Below, in pieces: positions 23,777-35,252 of a stretch of DNA of 64,000 nucleotides. The translations under genes and the position numbers were made by a program. Numbering within the stretch: position 1 is the first letter of the stretch; the number at the start of each line of letters is the position of its first letter. The DNA comes from Acanthornis magna. Taxonomy: Eukaryota > Chordata > Aves > Passeriformes > Acanthizidae. Location: NCBI GenBank assembly GCA_036785705.1, contig JAWUZG010000004.1, forward strand, positions 10,636,501 to 10,700,500. The letters run 5' to 3'. The notes beneath the pieces are model-generated. The model was not told where the DNA came from. It saw only the letters and a list, made by a program, of their open reading frames with translations, and did not search any database.

Positions 23777-24088
23777 CCAAGTGACAGAGGAGCCAGTGAG
23801 GCGAGATGCTATGCTGGACCTTGTTCTCACCAACAATGAGGAACTGGCGAGGAACGTGAAGCTCAAGAGAAACCTTGTCTGCAGCGACCATGAAATGATT
23901 GAGCTTGATAATTAAGTATCACCTCCAAGCTCAGCAGCAATGCAGCCCAGTGAAGGAGAAGCTGGGTCAAAAGGAGGCTTGCATGGATGAACAAGGAGCT
24001 CCTGGACAAGTTCAACCACATAAAGGAAGCCTACAGAGGTGGGAGCAAGGACAGGTAGCCTGGGAGGAATACAGAGAGGTTAGCCCTG
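23777..24088 (+). mobile_element. CR1 LINE internal fragment (endonuclease to pre-RT region), deleted
   Basis: Homology to CR1 ORF2 starts near AGTGACAGAGGAGCCAGTG and continues through GGACCTTGTTCTCACCAAC and GCAGCGACCATGAAATGAT, the end of the endonuclease domain. It resumes at about 23970 with GGCTTGCATGGATGAACAAG and ends near GCCTGGGAGGAATACAGAG. About 200 bp of the usual intervening sequence appears missing near 23905-23960. It sits directly after a CR1 3' end in the same orientation, so it comes from a separate or rearranged copy. Confidence 0.8.
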
Positions 24089-25513
24089 TGAATATTCTGT
24101 TTGATTAGAGGTCTAGCAAGCACATGCAGTCACGGAGTAATAGACATCAGCACTTTACAAAATACAGGTTTGAGTTTGGATTAGGAGAAATGGTTGTATA
24201 GCTGGAACTAATACATATAACAGTTTTTACTAGACCAGTTGCAGTAATGTTAACACTCAAATTAATAAAGACAGCATTAAATATGCCCTCAAATTTATTA
24301 TTACAAGAATTCAATCAATCATTTTTCTTTGGTGTTCTATTCAGCCTTCCAACCTATATGTCTCTGGGACATCAGATAAGTAACAACAGCTTTTCTTAAA
24401 TAAGGAGATGGTAGGCTACCAATCATCATCCCAAGCTCTGTGGAAGGTGGACTACAAAAGTAGTGGTATATGTGGTTTATGTTTTATAGCTGAACTGCCA
24501 TAAACATTTTTTTCTTTTCTCTCTTTTCCTTTTTTTTTTTTTTTCACCATACTGACTATCTAGGAATGCTCTTCATGGCAAAGAAGTCAGAATGCTGATA
24601 ACTCAGGAACACCCCCTATTTTCTGCTTGGGGGAGAAAGCAGTTATGAGCTATAAGAGAAGGCCTAAAAGACTGAATATAATGCTAAAGAAAAGGGATAC
24701 ATACCAGGATGTTTAGTACAGCAGTATTAGTTCTGTTATTAACCATGCTTTTCTGTAATAATTAGATAATTTATACTTCTGTAACTCCACCAATTGTTTT
24801 CTTTGAATTAGATTAATATTAAGCTCTTGCCTTTTGTGTGTCCTTGCACCCGTAGTAAGATATCTAGTGGAAGATTTACTGCATGTGTCAAAAGACAGAA
24901 TGTTTCTCAAGGCGTATGAAGGGCAGCTTCTCATCTCTATCCCTTGTACGCAAATGGCACCAAAATGCTCATACATACTTTAGAGCAGACTTTGTCTGAG
25001 ACAAATATATTCAGTTTATCCAAACTAGTACTGTAATGTAGTTTGGCGCTACATTCAAGTTTGAAACTAATATTTTAAGTGTGTTTTGTTCACTCTGTCA
25101 GTAGGAGAGTCTGCACCTTATTTTCTCTCACAGGGAACTGAATGTTTTCCCTGAATTGTGTAAAAGTTTGAGCTAAAATATTCACAAGGGTAATAAAATT
25201 CAAACTTTAGCTAAAACTATGGATCAGAAAACCAGGTGGGGGTGGTTTCGTGGTTTCGTGGTTTCATGTAGTGATTTGATTCCTCTCTTCTGAATCTCTA
25301 ATTAATTCCAGAAGATATCTAAAATCAATAGTGCATGGTTTAAAATATAAATGTCTCTAGGTGCCTGGTTTGAACCACTCTAGTCTCAAGAAACAGATGC
25401 ACAGTCAGACTGCCATTGGATATAAACAGAAGATACCCAGGGAACAGTGATAGGTACTAAAACTTTCTCTCTTCTCTCACATAAACAATTTAAAAATGAT
25501 TCTAAGAGGAAAA
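24089..25513. other. AT-rich non-coding DNA
   Basis: No element recognised. A T-rich tract lies at about 24526-24544. A short array of TGGTTTCG units (three, the last altered) lies at 25243-25266. Confidence 0.6.
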
Positions 25514-25563
25514 TGGGTCCCATCATACAACTGGGTCCCATCATACATTGGGTCCCATCAACT
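25514..25563. repeat. Short minisatellite, three units of about 17 bp
   Basis: TGGGTCCCATCATACAAC, TGGGTCCCATCATACAT and TGGGTCCCATCAACT follow head to tail. The first two are nearly identical, and the third is truncated or diverged. Confidence 0.9.
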
Positions 25564-28500
25564 AATGCACTGTTCATGACCCTCTGACTGTAGGTGGGAA
25601 CTAAATACTGTGGGGAAAGTGTGTGGAGAAGAAACATTATAGGATACTTTCAACGGTACAATCTCTCAGCTGCTGTCAATTAGTAGTCATGAAGTTTCCA
25701 GAACCTTGTGCTGCACCTGAATGATCATGAGACTTTCCTTACACATTTGCTTTCCTCAACCTTACACATTTGCTTTCTTGCCTGCATGAGAGGTTAACTT
25801 CAGAAGAACACATGGAGTTCCCTCATCTGAGATATCATTTATTTTTGTGAATAGAGTTCTATTATGTGAGAGAGACATCTAGCTATTACTCCTTGGGTAA
25901 AGGTGGGTTAGTAATTTGGTTATTTCGACAAAGAACAGGTTCTTGTACATTCCTAAAAACCAGCCTTTTGTTCTGAATATTTACTGGGTGGTGCACCAAC
26001 TGTGAAATATGAGTGAAGCTCCCATTCGAACACACAGTTCACTTGTTCAATATTCTTGAATAGCAATATTATGATTCAGCTGAAGTGTTTTTAAAGATCA
26101 CTATTTTAAGGCAGGTTACTATTTAAGGTTCCCTGTGTCATGCTCTGAATATTACTAAAAATACTTGGCTCTCTTTTGATAAGTATTATTGAAACAGTCT
26201 TAGTCACAAATAGAAAGATGGGTATCTAATTTTAAAAGGCCATTTTTTCACATTTGTGTATTAAACTGATATGAATACCTATGAAAGATTTACTAAAAAT
26301 AATTAAGTTTTTTTAGAAAAAATTTAAATACAGAAAAGATTGCTTTAGAAGCTTATCTCCTGACAATTTTTCGGGTCTATATTCTTACAAATCCTACAAA
26401 GGATCCTTACAGAGGATCTCCTTTTAAAAAGTTGACATATATTTGACTGTTATTAATTCTATTTTGGCTTTTAGATTCTCAAGAAATAAAAAGTTTATAT
26501 TTTGAATACGTTAAAGTTAAATTGTCTGATTTTAGAAAAAATAAAAGAGCAAAAAGAAATAATTAAAATTTTAAAAGTATCATGTGCTACAAAACATAAT
26601 GAAAAGCAGCCATAAGGTGAAACAGTTGTACATAGCACAACACACTGTGAAGTCAATGAGACTTAGCATATTTCAGAAATTAAGTGGTGCTATGAACCTT
26701 TCCAGGCATTAGAACTTATTTGTCTACCTTGTAAAAATGTCAGAATGGTCCCTCTATGATTTTGACACAAGCCAACTAGCTCTATCCCAAAGAAATCCTG
26801 AACATGTTTCTGAAATTTGTTCTTCATATTCAGTAGTGGCTCTCCTTACCTGAATTGCTCCCAACACATACACATACAGAATAATGACTGTATTCACACA
26901 GAAATAAAGTTCAATAAGAAGATAGGACAAACCATGCAGGGTTCAGGCAGCTTAGGGTACTGATCAGCCGCAAGCTTGAAAATGATTGGCTGCTTTTATG
27001 CCTCTCTCCATTTTCCAAACTTGTCCCACTCTGACCTGTCCTGGTCTTTCCCATCCCTTAACCCTTTCCCTAGGAAACCCATGAAAAATCCTGCACGATC
27101 CCAACTATTCCAGTATCATAACCTCCGCCCAGATGCATCACAGTATGTGCTGCATTTGCTCAGTAATGATTTGAATGGCATTCTGGAGGCAGTTGCTTCT
27201 ACTGAATCATCTTAGTGGGTTTTGGAATAAGGACAACGACTTAATCATTCAGCTTTGAAGGTCTTATAAGTAGTTGATTTTGGTTATCTGGGTTCCCCAC
27301 TTTGTCATTTTTTCTCTGATCACTGCATGGTCATTTTTTTTGTTTGTTTGTTTGTTTGAATTTTCACTAGCTAGACACGTTAATAGTAACCTTTACAGTA
27401 AGGTGTTAGATAAATCCTGACAATAAAATGTAAAACAAACATCCAGATAAAATATTTTGCCCTGTCTTTCATAAGCCCCAGTTGCAGGGATGTAATGTTT
27501 TCTGCAATACATAGCTGAATACTCTTGATAATACAAAGGCAGAAGTGACTCAGTTACATCATTAAAACTAATACTAAGACTTATATTACACAATAAATGA
27601 CAGAAATTGTCTTTACTACATCCCTTAATATTATAAGTACAGAGACACAATGAAAAAATGGTAATTTTATGGATTAATAATTCTAGTTTAAAAACACTGG
27701 AGGATAACAAAAATCTCCTATGAATTGTCCGGATCACTTCCCTTCTGTAACTGCTTTCAAGGTTTGTCTACCCTGTTGAGAAAGTGTATTGCTAATTTGA
27801 ATGGTGAAGACAAACCAGGCTGTAGATTACACACAGGATACCCACTTCAAATAAACATGGAGTTACTATAGCATTGACTTACAGTTCTAATCACAGTTTA
27901 ATAACAAAACACAGATTTTGAATCATAACTGCATTTCCAAAGAAAAAGCCAAGCTCGGTCCTATCAAAACCTTTTACAATGTATACGGATTTTCTCATGA
28001 TCGTGACCTTTTTTCCCCCAATTTTAATTCAAGCTTATTCTACATTATTTTTTCATTCTTCAATTTAAATCTTTCTGACATACAGAACTACGAATGAAAA
28101 AACACATTTCTTTCACTGTTTGGTATGGGACTCACACATTATTCTTGAGAATAGATTCACTTTATTTCTGAAATTCCATGGAAGGGCCTTTCCCTGTGAG
28201 AAACAATTCTCCACCTTTGGCTAGCCAAACATGATGACTATGATGGTGGGAGAAAAAAATAGTGTGTGCCTGCTGGAAAACCCTAAACAAGAACCTGAAT
28301 TATTACCAGAGCTGTGTTTCAGTGATGTAGGCATCAATTTTTTTTTTCACTTGCAGAATCAGCTTACCCATCAGCATTCTGTTCTCCCACTTCAGTGAAC
28401 CCTAAAGAGTCACTATATAACATTCTATAGAATTGCTTAATATTGAATAGCCCAAGTACCTAAATATCTGGGTTTATTTATTTAATTATGAAAAAAAAAA

Positions 28501-31500
28501 AAAACCACCAAACCAACAAAACCAAAAAACCCCACAAATTTATTCTATCTCTTGAGAACACTTCACAGTAATTGTATTTTTCATTACGGGAATACTTTTG
28601 TTTGTTGCTTCTGTACTTTAACCTACTAAAATACTTTCCACTACTTCATATTTAAATATGTAGAATCACATAGTGGGATTCGCTAGTCACTAGACACTGA
28701 TCATCATTTGATATTATTGATCAGCAGAGTTTAATAATGCTGAGAAAAAAAATAGAAAAGGACACCTCAAGGCTGCTGTTTCTTTTGGCCACAGAGAAGC
28801 TAATTTCTAGGAAACTCAGTTTCACAATAATGCACAGGGCATGCTTGGGCATTCAGGATCATACCTGTTCTACAGAATGAAGTTCACTGCACAAAGCCTA
28901 TTTGCAGTGTTAATTTACAGGTCTGCTGGTTGCAAAGACCTAATCATGCAAACTCTTTATGCGGCTATTCTCGGTGCCTTCCTCAAACAGTGAAACATAG
29001 CCATCAACCCTTGATGGCTTAAGAGCGCTGATGAACTAGGCCTGGGTAGCAATGTAAAGATTCATATTGATATTTTTTCCAAGACTGTAAAGTGGTATCA
29101 GTAGCACAATAAATTAAAAGTCAATTCAGACTACAATATTTTTTTCTTTATACTTACTTATATAACTTTGAAGAAGGAAGAGACCACATCTATATATCTT
29201 GATCAGGTGAATAGTTTCTCTTCAATTGTGGATTAATAGATGTAGCCAGAATGACATAAGGTTTATTCTCTGAAACCATTTTTTTGTTCCATTAACTGGC
29301 TTAAATTGCCTTCAATATCCTATAATTTAAAAAAAAATGTTATTTGAAAATATGTTCTCTATCAGACAATTAGCATGCTTTTGTACATTGTTTTAAAGAT
29401 GGAAAAAAGGAGTCAGTAGACTCAAGACAATTATATTTCTATGAATTTAAGAAGAGTAAACTTGAACATTGAACAATATTATTGTGCACAAAAGACAGAA
29501 TTAGAAATTCAAATCTGAAAATTTCAAATCACTATAATGTTCTAGACTCTCATTGACTTTCTATTTGATGTATTTCCTCTGCTATTTCTGCTTTTAAAAC
29601 CTCAGCTACGTTTTGCAAAAACTTTGTAAACACCCTGATCTTCAACTGCATGCAATCAGAATCCTTATGAAGCTCTGAAAAACAGATTTTTTTCACAAAT
29701 ATTCCTGGAAACTCTTAGGGAAAAAATGCATAAAATTGGGGGCATGTTTAATAAATTATAGGTTGTTAATGAGCTTAATCTCTCCTTATTTATTTGTGCT
29801 GGATATTGATTCTGTAGCCTGTGATCACTTTATTCAGTGTTTTAAGGTTACTATATGGTACCATAAGCCTTGGGAGATTAAAAGTATGGGGAAGAAAATG
29901 GTAACTGTTATGCCACCTTTGTGATCCATCACACAGATATCTGTTATATGTGACTGTGCTGCATATCAATGAAAAGCATGGATCCATTCTGTCAGTAATG
30001 GGAGAGTAAAATCTAGAAACTACATATATTTAAATTATTATTAATAGCTGTTTCTCCTTGGTTTACTTGTTTTCCTTCCCAGTATAAAACTAGCTCATAT
30101 TTTGACTTTGTAACATCTAATTCAAGTATTGTAAATCTTCTGAAAGCCATTTGTTCATAGGTGATGAAGGTACAATAAGGAGGTACAAGAAAGACAAATA
30201 CCTGGAGCCTCAGAGTAGCAGCTGAATAAAAATGTGCTGTGTACAGTGATCCAGGACAAGGCTCTAACATGATAATCAGACTGAATAAGGCCAGCTTAAA
30301 ACCAGTAACAGAGTAAATGGTGTGTTAGGATAATAGGGTGCTGACAGGATGGATGCCCTGCAGCTGAATCTCTCTCTTCTTCCTGGAAGATTTTGTAATG
30401 GAGAATTAAGCATTGTCTACCTCAGGCTTACTCAGTCAGAATGTATTTCTGCAGATGAAGCTGCTGATATGACAAGTAAAGGTGCAGGGATAAGTCTTAT
30501 AAAGCCTTAGTGCTTGCAGGCACGAGTCCCTGCACATTGAGCAGGCAGGGTCAGCGCTGTATCCTCCAGACAGCAACAAATAGAAAAGACTGTGTTGGTA
30601 TAGAACAATGGTTGAGAGAAAAATAAATCAAGCATTATACTGTAGGGTCTAGCGTTACTATGGAGAAATGAGTCCCTTAGGGGTCTGCAAGGAAAAGCTT
30701 TGATATGCAAACCTGTTAAGTCTTTGGAAAGTAAAATGCACTGAAAAAATGTACACACAAAAAAGGTCTGGTAGATTCATTACTATACAAGAGCTCACTC
30801 ACTAATAACAGGGTTAATAATAAGCAGAACACAAATAATTGGCAAATAGGAAAAAAACAGCAAAGGTGACACTGTTACACACCTTTTAAAATTTCCTGTA
30901 TGTATTTCACACAGACAAGACAAAAATTGCTCTCTCAAAACAAAATGTATTTTATAAGTTTTAGTTTAACAAAAGAATATGCCTTTACAAACACACTTCT
31001 ATTGCAAAACAGGCAGAATTCTCTGATTCATCTAATCTCAACATGAACTTTTTCTATGTGCCTGTTGACTAACTGGAAAATAATATGGATTTAATAAAAA
31101 AAGGTAATGAAATAATATGAGAAACATTTTACACTAAATAATCTTTATTTCTTGCTAGAAGTAACTTTACATTTTTAAACTAAGCAGTTCCATGACTACT
31201 GGAACTAATGATGTGTGATTTTATGGATTAGCAATTAGCTGGTGATTAGCTTTGTGTCTGAGAAGGTGAAAATTACAATCAAGAGACAATAACTTGTTCT
31301 TAATATTAGGGTAATTTTAAAAGGTCTCTCTGTTGGTTCTTTTTTGTCTAGCAATGCCTGTGCTTACAGTTTCCTTTACCCTACTCAGAGTATACTGGCA
31401 GTATCCTGTCTGGGTCTGTTCCATTCAGGAAAATATGTAAAAATGCAATTATAATGTAGAATATAATTTTGATGTGATTTTATGAAATTGATGATAATTT

Positions 31501-31744
31501 GAAAGTTAAATGCTATCTCTCTTTCTCAAATGCAGAGAATAAACTTAAGCTAGAGCCTTTTTTTTTTTAAGATGAATGTATTGTCCATGGCCTCCTCTTA
31601 CTTTAAAGGGTCTCCACATAAACCAGCTAATGCCATTTTTAGAGCATTTTATAGATTCTTTTTTAAATTTAAAAAAAAAAAAATAGATGCTAACAATCAC
31701 TCTTAACATCTCTCTAATATCTTTCTGTGGAATCTGTTTTTTCT
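25564..31744. other. AT-rich non-coding DNA
   Basis: No transposon or gene recognised. A direct repeat CTTACACATTTGCTTTC is present at 25738-25754 and 25761-25777. A (TTTG) run lies at about 27340-27358, and an A-run followed by AACC/AACCAA-type sequence at about 28490-28535. The segment at about 28890-28985 has balanced composition and could be conserved non-coding sequence, but that cannot be judged from one genome. Confidence 0.55.
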
Positions 31745-32148
31745 AGAATGTTCGGTAGGATAGTAACCAGAGAGATGTTCAGCCAGCTCCAAGAAAGTAA
31801 AGCCTCATCACACATAACGATGACTTGGGAAGACAAATACCATCACTCCAAGTGACCCTTCTTCCTCTTTCTTCCCCCAGCTTTTATTTCTGGGCATCAC
31901 ATCATAAGCCATGGGACATCCCTTTGGTCAGCTGTCCTGTCCGTTTTCAGCCTCTTGTGTATCCCCCAGTCCTGGCTGGTGTGGCAATGTGAGGAAGCAG
32001 GAAAAACCCTGACACTCTGTAAGCACTGTTCAGAAATTGCTGAAACATTCCCATGTTTTTATCACTGTTTTGGTCATAAATACAAAAGAACACCATAGGA
32101 ATTACCATGAATTAAATTAACTCCATCACAACCAAAACCAGAAGAATT
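31745..32148 (-). mobile_element. ERVL-type LTR fragment, reverse, 3'-truncated
   Basis: On the minus strand it starts near 32148 with CTGGTTTTGGTTGTGATGG followed by AGTTAAT. It then runs through the GTGCTTACAG block, the CAGCTGACCAAAGGGATG block and the AAAGCTGGGGGAAGAA block, to GTCTTCCCAAGTCATCG and TTGGAGCTGGCTGAACATC. This is the order seen in the LTR at 54014-54637 and in a widespread avian ERVL LTR. The 3' third, including the U5 end, is missing below about 31745. No target duplication can be assessed. Confidence 0.8.
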
Positions 32149-32349
32149 CAAACCTTTGTTAATATTGTAGTTTGAGACAGGATTTTTATTATGGTGTGTT
32201 TTGTTTTAGGATTTAGATCTTAAATCTTTCTTTTTGTTTGTGGATAGAACATTTCTACATTAAACTGAGATGCCTTTATTTATTCCTTTGACACATGTTA
32301 TGATGTGAGTGTAAATCCAGCCACTTCAAGTAGACTCTTCACTGAGTCC

Positions 32350-32432
32350 ATTACTATTACTATTACTATTACTATTACTATTACTATTACTATTACTATT
32401 ACTATTATTATTACTAGTACTATTATTACTAT
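32350..32432. repeat. Hexanucleotide microsatellite (TTACTA)n
   Basis: About 9.5 perfect TTACTA units run from 32351 to 32407, followed by interrupted TTA/CTA units to 32432. The overlapping 64-codon frame simply encodes alternating Thr-Ile and is not a gene. Confidence 0.95.
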
Positions 32433-35204
32433 ATTGCTCTTATCAAAATTTGAAGTAATAGCATGGGAAAATCTCTCATTTTTCTTAATTATCTGCTAGA
32501 ATCTTCTCAGTAAACTATCCTCCTGCATTGTCTGGGGGGGACTTTTTGTCATCTCTGATCAGGTGCTTGGGGGTGGATCTACTTTAATTTCTTCTGGATC
32601 CTATAGATTATTCTCATATGTTGTCCAGAAACAACAAACTCAGCATATATTTTTAATTTCTTTTTCTGGAATTTTTTCAACAGATTCTGAAATTTACTAA
32701 AGAGTAGACTTTTTTTTTTGGTGTGTGATAACAAATGCTAAATAGTATTGTACTTTTCTATATGGGAGATTACAATGGTTTCAAATGTGCCAGAATTTTG
32801 TGAGCCAGAACTTTGATGTAAATCTACCCAGATCTTTTCTTGTCAGTTAATATCTTTATGAAGGCATAAGCTTGTTTTTGTTGGATTGTATGTACAATAA
32901 ATGCACAACCCAAATAAATTTCAAAGTGTTTAGATATGACTTTATGAGCATTAAAATATGTTCCTTAATAATTTTTCTATTTGGAGATACCAACTTATAT
33001 TCTTCTTTACACAAACTTGGGACTCTGTATTTTTTCTCTCTACTTTTCCTTCTTGTTGATAATTTTTCATTGAAATTGCAAAAATATCTTCTTTAAATAT
33101 ACCTTTATGTATGTAATTTAAATAAAGTCTATGTTTCTATGTTTCTATGACACTGTGATTGCATCAAACAATTTGAACTTGCTTACAGTGGTATTCTTCA
33201 CATTGACTATCTCTTTTTTACAGTTTTTGCTTTCCACGTGAGAATTATGCTAAAAATATTAATAATATATGCAATCTAATAGCAGCTTCCATGCTAAATT
33301 GTCATTGCCTCCAACTATGCTGCCTTCAGAATGTGTTAGGCTTGATACGGTTGTCCTCCACAGTTGTACACGAAGTTCATTTTAATGAGATGTGACATGG
33401 CAAAAGTGTTGGTTGTGATTACTGTGCAAACTTTGTGGTCTGAAACAGGTATGTCTCAGACATATTTCTGAGCATATTTTATTTTACATTTCACCCTAAA
33501 CAATACAAAAATGTTAACTTTAATAATGATCCCTTTATATGGAAAAAAGCTTTTAATCAGAGAATAGTGCCTCCTCAAACTTGAGTTAAATCAAGATCAT
33601 AATGTAGAGTTTAATGTGGTTTTTCCTCTGTGTTAAAGATTTTTCAGTTTATTTTTTTATTTACAAAAGACAGGGGATAAAATAGCATTTTTTGAACTTC
33701 AGAAAGACCTCTTCAATTTATGGTATTGAAGACAAAAATAATCAGTTCCAGAGAGATAATTTGTTTCAAAATATTGATAAAAAAGCACAATTTTTATACT
33801 TCATTATGCTTCTTATATGTCTCTTTTTGTTTCCCCGAAAAAGATTGTGCTAAATTAATTACAACATTTTTACTCTATTCCTAAGTACCAATACAAAAGC
33901 GCGCATGCATTGGGCTTCTTGCTGTCCATGTACTCTAATAAAGTTGGAAAAAGAAGCTTGGTTTTTTTTTTTTCTGACACTGCAATAAAAACTGCTAACA
34001 ATGCAAAGATATGACTTTCACGTTGCAGTTAAAAAACTATACCAGAATCATGCATAATTCAAAATTATCTACTCTATGAATGATCAGGATATCAAAAAGG
34101 TTCTGATTGCTCTTCTGTTAGAGTAAGAGAATTCCATATTTTTGGCTGATACTTTGTCAAAGGAGTCAATGTCTAAGATAAAGAGTAAAACTGAAATATA
34201 AGTAAGTGTATTTTTAGAGTAAATTTAGGCAGAAACTTATATATATTTACACTGATCCACATGTAATTCCTGAGACTCATTTTCCTTTGATTACTCAAAA
34301 ATTCTAGAGAAATAATTATTACTAAAGATCATAATCACTGCTAAAGATGCATTCAAATATTTTCCTGAAGTATCAGGAGTGGTGTGACCAAGGATGTTCT
34401 GAGATAAAAATGAAAGTTTAAAGTGCACACAAGAGACAGAAGTATAAAATATTGTAGGCAATTTTCACTTACATTAATCTAAGATGACATCTCCTATTAC
34501 TGCTGCAGCTCTGCTGTTGGCTGATAAGAGGGTTGCTGTGACCTTACGAGCTAAAGTACACAAGTCAAAGTGGAGCAAGTATGTTGAATATTTTTCAAGT
34601 AGGGGTTATTAAAACTTATATACAGGGAAATCTTATGAGTGTTAGGGAATCTATCAACATCTTGGTAGTAAAAGTGATCTCTGATGGTCAGTGATGCTTC
34701 TTTTCAGTGCTTTTAGACACTTTACGCCTCACTCAAAGTTGTGGGATTTTTTTGTCGTGTGTGGGTGGTGGGGGTTTTTTAGTTTTGTGTTTGATTGGTT
34801 GGTTAGTTTGTTTTTTTTTTTTTAATATTTGGCTGGTTGGTTTTGTTTTGCTGTGTTGTTGTTTTGCTGGGTTCGGGGCTTTTTTTATCTGCAAGGCAAT
34901 TTCTTATTATGAGCCTTGTCCCTCTGATATGAATATGAAATTACTGACCTTTTTTCCCTTTAGAGTCTAATTGCCATAGATAAACATTAACAGTGAGTTA
35001 GCCTTTGATTTGAAAGTTTTATTTTCAGAATTACTCAGGTGCTCCTCTCATGATTATTTCAAGGGATGCCTTGAAATAGGATGCCTATTTCTGTCTTAGA
35101 AAAAAGAGACACTGGTTTCAACCGCTGAGAAGCTTATCCTTTGCATGTGGGTTTTTTCTTTTATTTCTTTGAAAAATTTCCTTTCTCCCTCTATATCTAG
35201 ATAT
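32433..35204. other. AT-rich non-coding DNA
   Basis: No element recognised. A T/G-rich stretch with GGTTGG motifs lies at about 34755-34880; its 87-codon frame is compositional. TTTCTATG is repeated at 33130-33150, faintly like a CR1 terminus but with no CR1 body before it. Confidence 0.6.
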
Positions 35205-35252
35205 ATATCTATATCTATATCTATATCTATATCTATATCTATATCTATATCT
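35205..35252. repeat. Hexanucleotide microsatellite (ATATCT)8
   Basis: Eight perfect ATATCT units, preceded by partial units from about 35190. The frames across it on both strands encode alternating Ile-Ser or Ile-Asp and are not genes. Confidence 0.95.

Noticed and set aside
25514..25563. Possible CRISPR-like repeat array
   Set aside because: Units are head to tail with no spacers, only three copies, in vertebrate DNA; it is a minisatellite.
27393..27737. 114-codon minus-strand open frame
   Set aside because: No recognisable domain or context, and composition follows the background.
32305..32499. 64-codon frame with alternating Thr-Ile
   Set aside because: Translation of the TTACTA microsatellite.
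33118..33150. TTTCTATG repeats as a CR1 3' terminus
   Set aside because: The preceding sequence shows no CR1 3' UTR landmarks, and the match is limited to a short simple repeat.
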